From Casp-actino8 sp001510335 (GTDB lineage: Bacteria; Actinomycetota; Acidimicrobiia; Acidimicrobiales; Ilumatobacteraceae), in contig JAQCEM010000001.1 of NCBI GenBank assembly GCA_027729635.1, positions 1 to 64,000 of the forward strand: DNA of 64,000 bases, written 5' to 3'. Under the pieces are notes generated by a model. That model did no database searches. It had not been told where the DNA came from and saw nothing but the letters and a program-made list of their open reading frames with translations. This document shows positions 42,701 to 51,284 of the stretch, in pieces; position 1 is the first letter of the stretch, and every line of letters begins with the position of its first letter. The translations under genes and the position numbers were made by a program.

Positions 42701-43374
42701 CCCATCAATCCTGCAGGTGCAAGGCCATCAATGGTCACTCGACCCATCAACCAACCCAACCGCACTGTAGGCGACTGTGTGCGTATTTGTTGTGGAAGGT
42801 CAGTAAGTCCCATTGAGCCACGGGACTTCCACTGCATGGTCATCACCGATAAGTCATGCCGCACATAATCCATAGACCATGATTCGGGACCACAGCACTC
42901 AAGTTCTGACAAACCGAGATCGCCCATATGAACTTCAACCTCACGCCAGCGGCGCAGTGGCAGATCGGTCACGCGTACTTCAATACCAGACACCATTCGA
43001 GCCGAGCCGTACCACCCTTGACGCGCCGAGGCTATTGCTCCTTCCAACGCGTAGATCGAACGACGCACATCGGCTACCTGCTCGGCGGCTGTGCGAGAAG
43101 CAGCTTCATTGATTGCGGTCACGCGTGCCGCAAAGCCACCTTCATATTGGTCGACAACTTCGCCTAATTCGGCAGCAAGAAAAAGTCGCGTGATGCTGTC
43201 GCCTTGTTGAGCGATATGCGCCAGCACATGACCGACTGTCCAATCTGGCAGCAACGAAGATTGAGAAACCATCTCATCGCTCAAGTCCCCAAGTCGCTCT
43301 AATAGCAATTGATGCGAAGCCGCCAGACCTTCGACCTGCCGATTGATGACGGTGGCATCAAATGTATTTTCCAC
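42697..43374 (-). CDS. Mycothiol-dependent maleylpyruvate isomerase-type protein
   Basis: 225 residues of the DinB-like, four-helix mycothiol-dependent enzyme family. The metal ligands are recognisable as His in DWTVGHVLAHIA and Glu/His in WREVEVHMGDLGL. The C-terminal part matches the family's extra domain (LGWLMGRVTIDGL). It implies that the organism makes mycothiol, which fits Actinobacteria and the ino1 gene at 55.8 kb. The true substrate of this member is unknown. GTG start 7 nt after TACGGT. The copC-copD fusion follows with an ATGA overlap. Confidence 0.85.
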   Translation of the reverse strand: MENTFDATVINRQVEGLAASHQLLLERLGDLSDEMVSQSSLLPDWTVGHVLAHIAQQGDSITRLFLAAELGEVVDQYEGGFAARVTAINEAASRTAAEQVADVRRSIYALEGAIASARQGWYGSARMVSGIEVRVTDLPLRRWREVEVHMGDLGLSELECCGPESWSMDYVRHDLSVMTMQWKSRGSMGLTDLPQQIRTQSPTVRLGWLMGRVTIDGLAPAGLMG

Positions 43375-43451
43375 GCCTCAAACCGTACTCGCCAACGTGT
43401 GATTCTGGTGTCGTTTTACTTGGCAATACCGACAGAAATGATACCGGAATT

Positions 43452-44237
43452 TCAAGCAAGCGGAACAGTACGGCGCGGCACAACGACCACAGTGCCATCA
43501 GGTTCTTGGTGAACGGACACGGAGACTCCATAAAACTCCGACAAAGTCTCAGCCTTCAACACTTGTTCAGCCGGACCAGTAGCCACACAGTGACCCTGAT
43601 GAAGCAACGCCAAGCGATCGCTATACAAACCAGCAAGCGTTAGATCATGCATTGCCGAGACCACAGTGAATCCGTGCTCACGACGCAAACTGTCAACTAA
43701 CTCAAGTGCTTGTTGTTGGTGACCAATGTCTAAGGCACTCGTTGGCTCATCCAACAGCATGATGGGGGCTTCTTGTGCAAGCGCCCGCGCAATCACCAAT
43801 CGTTGACGCTCGCCACCCGACAAAGTTCCAAGTCTCCGATTCGCGAAGTGTTCAAGATCAAGACGCTCAATGACTCTGGCCACCATCATCCGATCATGTT
43901 TGGTTTCGCTACCAAAATATCCCACGTATGGATTTCGTCCCAGTAAGACGTATTCAGCCGCAGTCATATCGTCTGGCATTGAGGGTGACTGTGGAACATG
44001 CGCGACTAACGCAGCTCGTCGACGCGATGAACGTAGATGCAACGGCGAACCATCAACCAAGATGCCACCTTCATGTTTGACTAAACCAGCTGCAGAACGC
44101 AAAAGTGATGACTTGCCGGCACCGTTTGGCCCGATGAGACATAACCACTCCCCTGGTCGAACCGTGTCAGTGAAACCTTGAACTGCAGTTGAGGATCCGT
44201 ATTTGACAGATACATCAACAAAGGCCAGTGATGTCAT
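43452..44237 (-). CDS. btuD: Vitamin B12 ABC transporter ATP-binding protein
   Basis: 261-residue ABC ATPase. Walker A GPNGAGKSSLL, Q-loop HVPQSPSMPDDMT, signature LSGGERQRLVIARAL, Walker B IMLLDEPTSALD, switch His in SAMHDLTLAG. It belongs to the FepC/BtuD iron-B12 class. On sequence alone a siderophore importer would be possible; the cobalamin riboswitch at the head of the operon makes B12 or a corrinoid the likely cargo. ATG overlaps the permease stop by 4 bp. Last gene of the operon. Confidence 0.92.
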   Translation of the reverse strand: MTSLAFVDVSVKYGSSTAVQGFTDTVRPGEWLCLIGPNGAGKSSLLRSAAGLVKHEGGILVDGSPLHLRSSRRRAALVAHVPQSPSMPDDMTAAEYVLLGRNPYVGYFGSETKHDRMMVARVIERLDLEHFANRRLGTLSGGERQRLVIARALAQEAPIMLLDEPTSALDIGHQQQALELVDSLRREHGFTVVSAMHDLTLAGLYSDRLALLHQGHCVATGPAEQVLKAETLSEFYGVSVSVHQEPDGTVVVVPRRTVPLA

Positions 44238-45286
44238 CGGGATGCTCCTTGACGAGAACGTAAAACGATAATGAAAAATGGTGCACCTAAAAATGCTGTG
44301 ACCACTCCGATAGGAGTTTCAGCTGGGTCGGACAAAATTCGCCCAGGAATATCGGCGACGATCAAAAAGGCCGCGCCGAGAAGAACGGTCAGAGGCAATA
44401 TACGGCGATAACTCGAACCAGCGAGCAATCGAACAAGATGTGGCACGACAATGCCCACGAAGCCAATCAATCCGCTCACGCTCACAACGGCAGCCGTTCC
44501 TAACGTGGCCGCAATCACCACGGTCAAACGAATTCGGTCTACGCGCGCTCCAAGAGATTGCGCCTCATCATCACCAACGCGCAAGACATCAAGCAACCGA
44601 CGATGCCACAACAAAACCCCTGTACTCACGATGACATACGGTAAGACCAATCTCACATCGTGCCAAGTAGCCGACGATAAACGACCAAGGATCCAGCTAT
44701 ACACCTGACGAACAACATCAGTATTCTTCTGCAACATGAAGGTCTGAATTGCAGTGGCAAGAGATGTCACGGCAACACCAGCAAGTACGAGCGTTGCCGA
44801 TGATTTCGCTGCGCCGAACGCTGCACCTACCGAATACGTAATCATCACCGCGACGAGACCTCCAGCAAAGGCAGCTATCGGCAATGGGTCAATTGGCCAC
44901 GACGAACTGCTTGCGCGTCCCGCAACAATGATGACAGTTGCTCCAAGTCCGGCCCCCGCAGCAACACCTAGCAAATACGGATCAACCAAGGGATTACGAA
45001 ACACCCCCTGATACGAAGCGCCAGCAATTGACAACATGGCGCCCACAATGCCGGCGAGAACAACTCGAGGCATCCGGATCTGCCACAGCACAGTGCTTTG
45101 CAATTCGGTAGCGCCTGACGAGATGTCAATGAAAGGTAAACGATTCAACAACTCGGCAGGCACCCGCCACCAATCTGGCCCCGCAGGCCCGACCATGGCG
45201 CCGAACAAGAACGCGATCGCAAGCAAGACACATGCCAACGGCATCCACCATGAGCGCTCTGAATCGCGAACTTGTTCGGGCAACAT
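44234..45286 (-). CDS. btuC: Vitamin B12 ABC transporter permease
   Basis: 350-residue FecCD/BtuC-type permease with about ten membrane segments. Family landmarks: IRMPRVVLAGIVGAMLSIAGASYQGVFRNPL split over the first third (RMPRVVLAGIVGA, GASYQGVFRNPLVDPYLLG), and the coupling-helix region GFVGIVVPHLVRLL near the end. It forms a dimer in the membrane with BtuD below and BtuF above. Starts 5 bp after the btuF stop. Confidence 0.92.
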   Translation of the reverse strand: MLPEQVRDSERSWWMPLACVLLAIAFLFGAMVGPAGPDWWRVPAELLNRLPFIDISSGATELQSTVLWQIRMPRVVLAGIVGAMLSIAGASYQGVFRNPLVDPYLLGVAAGAGLGATVIIVAGRASSSSWPIDPLPIAAFAGGLVAVMITYSVGAAFGAAKSSATLVLAGVAVTSLATAIQTFMLQKNTDVVRQVYSWILGRLSSATWHDVRLVLPYVIVSTGVLLWHRRLLDVLRVGDDEAQSLGARVDRIRLTVVIAATLGTAAVVSVSGLIGFVGIVVPHLVRLLAGSSYRRILPLTVLLGAAFLIVADIPGRILSDPAETPIGVVTAFLGAPFFIIVLRSRQGASR

Positions 45287-45291
45287 GTAGG

Positions 45292-46245
45292 TCAGCTCAA
45301 ACTTGCAATGTATTGGGAAACGCCATCAGCGACAGCTTGCACGTACTCAACGAGACGCGGTCCCCAGCGAGACGCAATGTCGTCGTCAATGGCAACAATG
45401 TTGCCCGACACAACCGCTGACAAGCCCGACCATCCTGGACGAGCAGCAACCGTTTCAGCGGTTACACCCAAATTCACGTCAGCCAAGAAAATGACATTCG
45501 GGTCTTGGCTCACAATGAACTCTGCCGACAATTGCGGATAGTCAGAATCACCTTCGGTTGCGTCGGCAATATTGCGCATCCCAAAAAGTTCATAGATTGA
45601 ACCGATAAACGTATTTCCCGTCACCGAGTAATACGTGTCATCGAGTTCGTGGTAGTAGCTAATTGGCGTGGCCGAAATTTCAACCGCGGCCACGATTCCA
45701 GAAATATCGTCTTGCATTTTTTGCGTCAGACTCTGGGCTTCATCGGCATGGCCGACAACTTTTCCAAGATCAATAATCTGCTCATACGCCTCGTCCAAAG
45801 TCATCGGAGCAGGACTCACCCATGACTCAATTCCGATCATTGACAATTGTTCAGCGAGTCCGCTGAAGTCGTCTCCAATGACGACAAGATCGGGCTCAAG
45901 GGCCGAGATTGCTTCGACGTTAGGTTCGTACGCCGAAATATCGGTGAGAACTGATGCTGATTCTGCGGGGTAATTCGACATTGAATCGACCGCAACCACT
46001 TGGTCACCCGCACCAAGCGCATACAAGATTTCGGTATGCGTTGGCGACAGTGAAACAATTCGCTGCGGTGCATCGCCATTGACTTGATTCGCTGTCGGTG
46101 TCTCAGTTTCAACGCTGACTGACGATTCAGTTTTGTCACTGCCACACGCTGCCAACACCGACGTAATGGCGACGAGTGATCCAATCAGGACTCGGCGCGT
46201 GGTTCGACGCTGGGGTTTATTGGCACTTACTAGGTTTGCTTTCAT
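45292..46245 (-). CDS. btuF: Vitamin B12-binding lipoprotein
   Basis: About 317 residues from ATG 46245, chosen because GGAGGAA lies 7 nt before it; the longest frame opens 33 codons earlier inside the riboswitch leader. Twin-Arg-like RRTTRR head, then signal peptide and lipobox VLAAC. The mature part has the class III binding-protein start IVSLSPTHTEILYALGAG and EPNVEAISALEPDLVV, as in BtuF. It binds cobalamin outside the membrane and delivers it to BtuC. First gene of the operon under a cobalamin riboswitch. Confidence 0.93.
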   Translation of the reverse strand: MKANLVSANKPQRRTTRRVLIGSLVAITSVLAACGSDKTESSVSVETETPTANQVNGDAPQRIVSLSPTHTEILYALGAGDQVVAVDSMSNYPAESASVLTDISAYEPNVEAISALEPDLVVIGDDFSGLAEQLSMIGIESWVSPAPMTLDEAYEQIIDLGKVVGHADEAQSLTQKMQDDISGIVAAVEISATPISYYHELDDTYYSVTGNTFIGSIYELFGMRNIADATEGDSDYPQLSAEFIVSQDPNVIFLADVNLGVTAETVAARPGWSGLSAVVSGNIVAIDDDIASRWGPRLVEYVQAVADGVSQYIASLS

Positions 46246-46249
46246 GAAA

Positions 46250-46274
46250 GCTTCCTCCATTGCTTTGAGGAAGC
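46250..46274 (-). promoter_or_regulatory. Ribosome-site-masking hairpin (riboswitch expression platform)
   Basis: On the minus strand GCTTCCTC / GAGGAAGC form a perfect 8-bp stem with a 9-nt loop. The 3' arm includes the btuF ribosome site GGAGGAA, so the folded form hides it. This is the probable output switch of the cobalamin riboswitch upstream. Confidence 0.75.
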
Positions 46275-46341
46275 AAGAGGAGTGCGAAGAAAGGACAAGC
46301 CAATCCTGCGCGATCCGCCCTTGCCTCGAGGGTTGATATCG

Positions 46342-46444
46342 CATACAGATCAGGCGACCGGACTCGTTAGCAAAACTCTCGTTTGCTACACAACCGTTGC
46401 GGGACAGTGCCGGGATCTCACCGGACTTCGCTGTTTTCTGTATG
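46342..46444 (-). promoter_or_regulatory. Cobalamin riboswitch
   Basis: On the minus strand the conserved core is clear: GAAGTCCGGTGAGATCC, then CACTGTCCCGCAACGG (the B12 box has CCCGCAAC), a P8-like stem AGCAAA/TTTGCT, and AGTCCGGTCGCCTG at the 3' side. A closing helix CATACAG (46438-46444) / CTGTATG (46342-46348) bounds a compact aptamer of 103 nt, which looks like the short class II form. It lies between a promoter and btuF. Confidence 0.93.
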
Positions 46445-46467
46445 TGTCGACTATTGCCGACGAAGTG

Positions 46468-46496
46468 AACCTAACACATGAAGTACTCGCGTTCAA
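46468..46496 (-). promoter_or_regulatory. Promoter of the btuFCD operon
   Basis: Minus-strand -35 TTGAAC (46491-46496), 17-nt spacer, -10 TAGGTT (46468-46473). Transcription would begin near 46461, about 17 nt before the riboswitch closing helix. Overlaps nothing coding except that it starts 8 nt after the aspC stop. Confidence 0.6.
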
Positions 46497-46503
46497 CAAT
46501 TTG

Positions 46504-47718
46504 TTAAGAGCGCGCCACCAAATCAGCGATTCGTCGAATGCCTTCTTCAAGATCGGCGTCACCAAGCGCAAATGAGAATCGTGCATAGCCAGATGTCCCG
46601 AATGCTTCACCCGGAACGATTGCCACTTTCACTTCTGACAAAATAATGTCGGCTAGCTCCATGCTGTTGTTCGCAGTCTTGCCATTGAAGGTCTTACCAA
46701 TTAAGCCAGTCACGTTCGGGTAGCAATAAAACGCACCTTCTGGTTCAAGACAGGTAATACCAGGAATGTCGTTCAACATGCGGTGCATCGTGCGACCACG
46801 ACGTTCAAATGCTTCGCGCATCATTGATACGGCAGATAAGTCTCCGGCGATAGCTGCGAGTGCAGCTGCTTGCGCAACGTTGTTGACGTTTGATGTGGCA
46901 TGACTTTGGAAGTTGATTGATGCCTTCATCACATCTGATGGCCCGATCATCCAGCCAACGCGCCAACCAGTCATGGCATAGGTTTTTGCGACGCCATTAA
47001 CGATCACACACTGATTCGCCAATTCGGGAACAAGCGTCGGCATGCTCGTGAATTTATGTTGACCGTAGGTGAGGTGCTCGTAAATTTCGTCGGTGATCAC
47101 CCAGATGCCACGTGACACGGCCCACTCGCCAATGGCTTTCACTTCTTCGGGTGGATACACCGAACCCGATGGGTTATCAGGCGACACAAACAACAATACT
47201 TTCGTGCGCTTTGTGAGTGCCTTTTCAAGTTGTTCAACCGTGACACGGAATCCAGTTTCTTCGGTCGTGTCAACGACAACAGGAACTCCCCCAGCCAGAG
47301 TGACTGCTTCGGGATACGTCGTCCAATAAGGCGCGGGAACAATCACTTCATCGCCTGGGTCGCACAATGCAGCGAACGCGGTGAACACAGCGTGCTTGCC
47401 ACCGTTCGTGACGAGCACTTGATTGGCAGTTGCCTCAAAGCCACTGTCGCGCAAAGTCTTCGCAGCGATTGCCTCACGCAATTCAGGTAGTCCGGCCGCG
47501 GGCGTGTAACGATGCATCTTCGGGTCGCGACAAGCCTTCACTGCTGCCTCAACAATGTGCTCTGGCGTCGGGAAGTCGGGCTCGCCGGCGCCGAAACCAA
47601 TCACGTTTTCGCCAGCAGCTTTCAGGGCCTTGGCTTTGGCATCAACAGCCAAAGTTGCCGATTCAGCGATGGCTGCGAGACGAGAAGATGTGCGCTTGCT
47701 TTGGGGTGACGAACTCAT
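46504..47718 (-). CDS. aspC: Pyridoxal-phosphate aspartate aminotransferase family enzyme
   Basis: About 404 residues, fold-type I class I aminotransferase. Signatures: GAGEPDFPTP near residue 43, PAPYWTTYPE, NPSGSVYPPEE, DEIYEHLTY, and the Schiff-base Lys in NGVAKTYAMTGWR (about Lys245), with the Arg in the C-terminal FSFA that clasps the substrate carboxylate. It should interconvert aspartate and oxaloacetate with 2-oxoglutarate/glutamate; some relatives also accept prephenate. ATG 47718 is preferred over 47727 because TAGCAT lies 7 nt before it. Divergent from serC with overlapping promoters. Confidence 0.92.
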   Translation of the reverse strand: MSSSPQSKRTSSRLAAIAESATLAVDAKAKALKAAGENVIGFGAGEPDFPTPEHIVEAAVKACRDPKMHRYTPAAGLPELREAIAAKTLRDSGFEATANQVLVTNGGKHAVFTAFAALCDPGDEVIVPAPYWTTYPEAVTLAGGVPVVVDTTEETGFRVTVEQLEKALTKRTKVLLFVSPDNPSGSVYPPEEVKAIGEWAVSRGIWVITDEIYEHLTYGQHKFTSMPTLVPELANQCVIVNGVAKTYAMTGWRVGWMIGPSDVMKASINFQSHATSNVNNVAQAAALAAIAGDLSAVSMMREAFERRGRTMHRMLNDIPGITCLEPEGAFYCYPNVTGLIGKTFNGKTANNSMELADIILSEVKVAIVPGEAFGTSGYARFSFALGDADLEEGIRRIADLVARS

Positions 47719-47724
47719 GCCTGC

Positions 47725-47731
47725 CATGCTA
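47725..47731. promoter_or_regulatory. Overlapping divergent -10s of aspC and serC
   Basis: The minus-strand hexamer TAGCAT (47726-47731) lies 7 nt before the aspC ATG. The plus-strand CATGCT (47725-47730) lies 6 nt before the serC GTG. They share five positions, so only one polymerase can bind at a time. Confidence 0.45.
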
Positions 47732-47736
47732 AGACA

Positions 47737-48885
47737 GTGAGCATTACTGACCCCCGATCAATTCGTATTTCTTCCAATCTTTTGCCAGCCGACGGTCGCT
47801 TCGGTTGCGGACCTTCGAAGATTCGCCCCGAACAGATCGCGGCCCTGGCTGCAGCCGGTCCAGCCCTGATGGGTACGTCACACCGCCAAGCACCCATCAA
47901 AAATCTGGTGGGTTCAGTTCGTTCAGGTTTGTCCCAACTGTTTGGCCTTCCTGACAACTGGGAGATCGTTCTTGGCAACGGTGGCTCGACAGTTTTTTGG
48001 GATGTAGCAACTTTCGGACTTGTTGAAAGCCATAGTCAACACTTGGTGTTTGGCGAGTTCTCATCAAAGTTTGCCGAAGCCGTTGCCGCTGCACCGCATT
48101 TGGGCGATCCAACCGTGATCAAGACCGACCCTGGCACTCATCCAACCGCAACCGCACAAGCCGGTGTCGATACCTACGCCTTCACACATAATGAGACATC
48201 CACTGGCGTCATGATGCCCCTCGTGCGCCCAACAGACAGTGGCGATGCTTTGGTGGTCGTTGATGCAACGTCGGCAGCTGGTGGCTTGCTCTGGAATCCA
48301 TCCGAAGTCGATGTTTACTACTTCGCTCCGCAAAAGTGTTTCGCATCCGACGGCGGCTTGTGGTTTGCCGCCTGTTCACCACGGGCGCTTGAACGCATTG
48401 AGAAAATTTCGGCATCGAAGCGCTGGATCCCCGCATCGCTTGACCTGAAGATCGCACTTGACAACAGCAAGGCGAATCAGACCTACAACACGCCCGCACT
48501 CGCCACCTTGGTCATGCTTGATGCACAAGTGAAGTGGATGAATGAAATCGGTGGATTAAGCGCATGCAATGCCCGCTCGGCTCAATCATCGTCCATCTTG
48601 TATTCATGGGCCGAGTCACGCGATTGGGCCACTCCATTCGTGAGTAATTCCGCCCAGCGCTCGCAGGTTGTCGGAACTATCGACATTGCCGCGGTAGCCG
48701 ACGGCGGAGTTGACGCCAATGACGTGTGCGCTGCTTTGCGGGCAAATGGAGTTGTTGATACCGACAGCTACCGCAAATTGGGGCGTAATCAGATACGAGT
48801 TGGCATGTTCCCAGCGATTGATCCCGAAGATGTTCAAGCCCTGACGGCATGCATTGACGTTGTGGTTGAGGCATTGCGCGGGTGA
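47737..48885 (+). CDS. serC: Phosphoserine aminotransferase
   Basis: 382 residues, of the actinobacterial/mycobacterial SerC branch. It converts 3-phosphohydroxypyruvate plus glutamate to phosphoserine. Head LPADGRFGCGPSKIRPEQ, GTSHRQAPIKNLVG, and APQKCFASDGGLW with the PLP Lys (about residue 199). The C-terminal part has GRNQIRVGMFPAIDPEDV. In relatives the motif reads PQKNF, here Lys-Cys, a conservative site next to the catalytic Lys. GTG start. Followed after 10 bp by the PAC2 gene. Confidence 0.94.
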   Translation: MSITDPRSIRISSNLLPADGRFGCGPSKIRPEQIAALAAAGPALMGTSHRQAPIKNLVGSVRSGLSQLFGLPDNWEIVLGNGGSTVFWDVATFGLVESHSQHLVFGEFSSKFAEAVAAAPHLGDPTVIKTDPGTHPTATAQAGVDTYAFTHNETSTGVMMPLVRPTDSGDALVVVDATSAAGGLLWNPSEVDVYYFAPQKCFASDGGLWFAACSPRALERIEKISASKRWIPASLDLKIALDNSKANQTYNTPALATLVMLDAQVKWMNEIGGLSACNARSAQSSSILYSWAESRDWATPFVSNSAQRSQVVGTIDIAAVADGGVDANDVCAALRANGVVDTDSYRKLGRNQIRVGMFPAIDPEDVQALTACIDVVVEALRG

Positions 48886-48895
48886 GACTCTAGGA

Positions 48896-49762
48896 ATGGA
48901 AGTCGCCGATGTCTTGATCTGGGAAGGTTTGGCAGCGCCACTGCGCCGTCCCGTCATGGTGGTGGCCTTTACTGGCTGGTTTGATGCCGCCGGTGTCGCA
49001 ACATCTGCGATTGAACATCTGGTCCGACACAACGCTGCTGAAATCGTCGCATCGATTGATTGCGATCCGTTTTACGACTTCACACAAATTCGTCCCGAGA
49101 TTCGAATCGACGACGAACACGAGCGCGTCATTGAGTGGCCGACCAATGAAATCATTGCGTTGCGATTCCCCGAGTTTTCACGCGACATCGTGGTGATGTC
49201 TGGTGTCGAGCCCCATATTCGTTGGCACACATTTGTGCGATGTGTTGTTGCCGCATACTCACGGCTTGGATGTGAGGCAATAGTGACTGTTGGTGCGTCA
49301 GCCGACACGGTTCCACATACGCGTACGCCGTTTGTCGTTGGCAGCACGGTCGATCCGCAGTTGGCCCGAACTCTTGGCCTATCGCGTCCGTCGTATCAAG
49401 GAATCACTGGTGTGGTCGGCGTTATGCAAACCGAATTTGAACGCGAGGAGTTGCCGGCGATTTCGCTACGAGTTGGGGTCCCCCACTATTTAGGAAATGC
49501 CGAACATCCACAAGCTTCAGCAGCTTTGTTGCGCCAACTTGAGCATGTCTTGGGAGTGCCGACGCGACATGGTGAACTTGAAGAAGATATGGAACGTTGG
49601 CGCTCACTTCATGATGACGCCGTGTCCGAAGACGATCGAGCGTTGCGATATGTACAGATGCTCGAACTTGAGTTTGATCGGCGCGCCGAAGAACTCATCC
49701 CCTCGGGTGACGATTTAGCGGCTGAGTTCCAGAAGTTCCTCGACGACAACCGCCCCGACTAA
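48896..49762 (+). CDS. PAC2-family protein
   Basis: About 288 residues from ATG 48896 (a 14-codon longer frame overlaps serC). PAC2 (proteasome-assembly-chaperone-like) fold: PVMVVAFTGWFDAAGVATSAI near the N-terminus, IDCDPFYDFTQIRPEIR, VMSGVEPHIRWHTF, and SLRVGVPHYLGNAEHPQASAALL later on. Actinobacterial members occur with or without a proteasome, and their role is unknown. No proteasome gene is visible here. Ends 33 bp before the 49-nt palindrome. Confidence 0.88.
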   Translation: MEVADVLIWEGLAAPLRRPVMVVAFTGWFDAAGVATSAIEHLVRHNAAEIVASIDCDPFYDFTQIRPEIRIDDEHERVIEWPTNEIIALRFPEFSRDIVVMSGVEPHIRWHTFVRCVVAAYSRLGCEAIVTVGASADTVPHTRTPFVVGSTVDPQLARTLGLSRPSYQGITGVVGVMQTEFEREELPAISLRVGVPHYLGNAEHPQASAALLRQLEHVLGVPTRHGELEEDMERWRSLHDDAVSEDDRALRYVQMLELEFDRRAEELIPSGDDLAAEFQKFLDDNRPD

Positions 49763-49794
49763 CCAAACCCAACACGAACACCAACGCAATTCCG

Positions 49795-49843
49795 CCACTT
49801 TGGAATATGCCTGCCGCTAGGCGGCAACTAAATTCCAAAGTGG
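49795..49843. repeat. 49-nt two-tier palindromic repeat, copy 1
   Basis: Outer arms CCACTTTGGAAT (49795-49806) / ATTCCAAAGTGG (49832-49843), 12 bp, enclose an inner stem TGCCGC (49812-49817) / GCGGCA (49821-49826) with loop TAG. A second copy of the same length and plan is at 59734. It lies between the convergent PAC2 and metY genes. No U-tract on either side, so if it is a terminator it is of the U-less type. Confidence 0.88.
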
Positions 49844-49866
49844 GGAAAAAGCGACGGTGAGATGGG

Positions 49867-51180
49867 TTACTTGGCGGCGGCGAAACCGATTTCGAGGTCG
49901 GCCAAGATGTCCTTGATCGACTCGAGACCCACGCTCAAACGCACGAGTCCAGGATTCACGCCTGAAGCAACCTGCTCCTCAGCGGTCAACTGGCTGTGTG
50001 TCGTACTTGACGGCTGAATCACCAAGCTGCGCACGTCACCGATGTTGGCAACATGGCTGTGCAACTGCAGACCAGCAACAAACTTTTCGCCAGCCTCACG
50101 TCCACCCTTGATGTTGAACGCCAAAACCGAACCGTAGCCGCGGCCACCGAAGTACTTCTTGGCACGATCGTGCCACGGACTACTCGTCAAGCCGGCATAG
50201 TTCACGCTCTCAACTTGCGGATGCTTGTCAAGGAACTCGCCAACTGCTTGAGCATTGCTCCAGTGACGCTCCATGCGCAGCGACAAGGTTTCGAGACCCT
50301 GCAACAACAAGAAGGCATTGAACGGCGATACCGCCATACCGAGGTCGCGCAACAGCTGCACGCGGGCCTTCAAGATGTACGAGCCAGCACCAAGTGCAGG
50401 CCAGTATGCCAAACCGTGGTAGCTCGGGTCGGGCTCGGTGAAATTCGGGAAACGACCAGAAGCCGAGAAATCAAACTTTCCGCCATCGGTGATTGAACCA
50501 GCAACTGAAGTTCCGTGTCCACCAACAAACTTGGTGAGCGACTGCACAACAATGTCGGCACCCCACTCGAGTGGACGAATGCCGTAAGCGGTCGGTACGG
50601 TGTTGTCAACAATCAACGGAACACCAGCTTCGTGCGCAACCTTTGAAACACCTTCAATGTCGAACACATCGTTACGTGGGTTGGCCAACACTTCGCCATA
50701 GAACGCCTTGGTGTTCGGCCGAACAGCGGCCTTCCACTGTGCAAGATCGTGCGGATCGTCAACAAACGAAACGGCAATGCCCATCTTTGGGAGTGTGTAG
50801 TGCAACAAGTTGTAGGTACCGCCGTACAACGATGGCGAAGCAACAATGTGATCGCCAGCTTCGGCCAAAGTGAGAATCGCCAAGGTCTCGGCGGCCTGAC
50901 CCGAACTCACAACCAATGTTCCGGGCAAACCAATGGCCGTCGTCACACCACCTTCGAGCGAGTTCACGCGTGACTCAACGGCCAATTGCGTCGGGTTCAT
51001 AATGCGCGTGTAGATGTTGCCCACTTCGGCAAGGGCAAAAAGATTCGCCGCGTGCTGTGCGTCACGGAATTCGTAACTGGTGGTCTGATAGATCGGAACG
51101 GCGCGAGCACCGGTCGTCGGATCGGGTTCTCCACCGATGTGAATTTGACGGGTTTCAAAACCCCACTCTGCTGCCGACAT
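49867..51180 (-). CDS. metY: O-acetylhomoserine sulfhydrylase
   Basis: 437-residue Cys/Met-metabolism PLP enzyme. It makes homocysteine from O-acetylhomoserine and sulfide. Start MSAAEWGFETRQIHIGGEPD and PIYQTTSYEFRD are standard; the PLP Lys is in SLTKFVGGHGTSVAG (about residue 210); HSHVANIGDVRSLVIQPSSTTH near residue 385 is the substrate-binding loop typical of MetY rather than MetB. Full length. A strong hairpin hides its ribosome site. It lies 104 bp after ilvC on the same strand. Confidence 0.95.
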   Translation of the reverse strand: MSAAEWGFETRQIHIGGEPDPTTGARAVPIYQTTSYEFRDAQHAANLFALAEVGNIYTRIMNPTQLAVESRVNSLEGGVTTAIGLPGTLVVSSGQAAETLAILTLAEAGDHIVASPSLYGGTYNLLHYTLPKMGIAVSFVDDPHDLAQWKAAVRPNTKAFYGEVLANPRNDVFDIEGVSKVAHEAGVPLIVDNTVPTAYGIRPLEWGADIVVQSLTKFVGGHGTSVAGSITDGGKFDFSASGRFPNFTEPDPSYHGLAYWPALGAGSYILKARVQLLRDLGMAVSPFNAFLLLQGLETLSLRMERHWSNAQAVGEFLDKHPQVESVNYAGLTSSPWHDRAKKYFGGRGYGSVLAFNIKGGREAGEKFVAGLQLHSHVANIGDVRSLVIQPSSTTHSQLTAEEQVASGVNPGLVRLSVGLESIKDILADLEIGFAAAK

Positions 51181-51183
51181 AGT

Positions 51184-51217
51184 CGTGCCCTCCTGGTTAG
51201 TAATTCAGGAGGGCACG
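51184..51217 (-). promoter_or_regulatory. Hairpin sequestering the metY ribosome site
   Basis: A perfect 12-bp inverted repeat, CGTGCCCTCCTG / CAGGAGGGCACG, with a 10-nt loop ends 3 nt before the metY ATG (51180). The GGAGGG ribosome site is wholly inside the 3' arm. This would shut off translation when folded. I see no SAM-I, SAM-II or SAM-IV core in the 104-bp leader. A candidate regulator-binding dyad is the alternative. Confidence 0.6.
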
Positions 51218-51284
51218 CTAACGGTCAATTCCCGACCAAACAAGTCGGAATTAGTTTTTTACTAAATTTTTGGCTAAGAACGGC

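Noticed and set aside
51181..51284. A known SAM riboswitch upstream of metY
   Set aside because: None of the SAM-I, SAM-II or SAM-IV conserved blocks could be read in the 104 nt; only the masking hairpin is clear.
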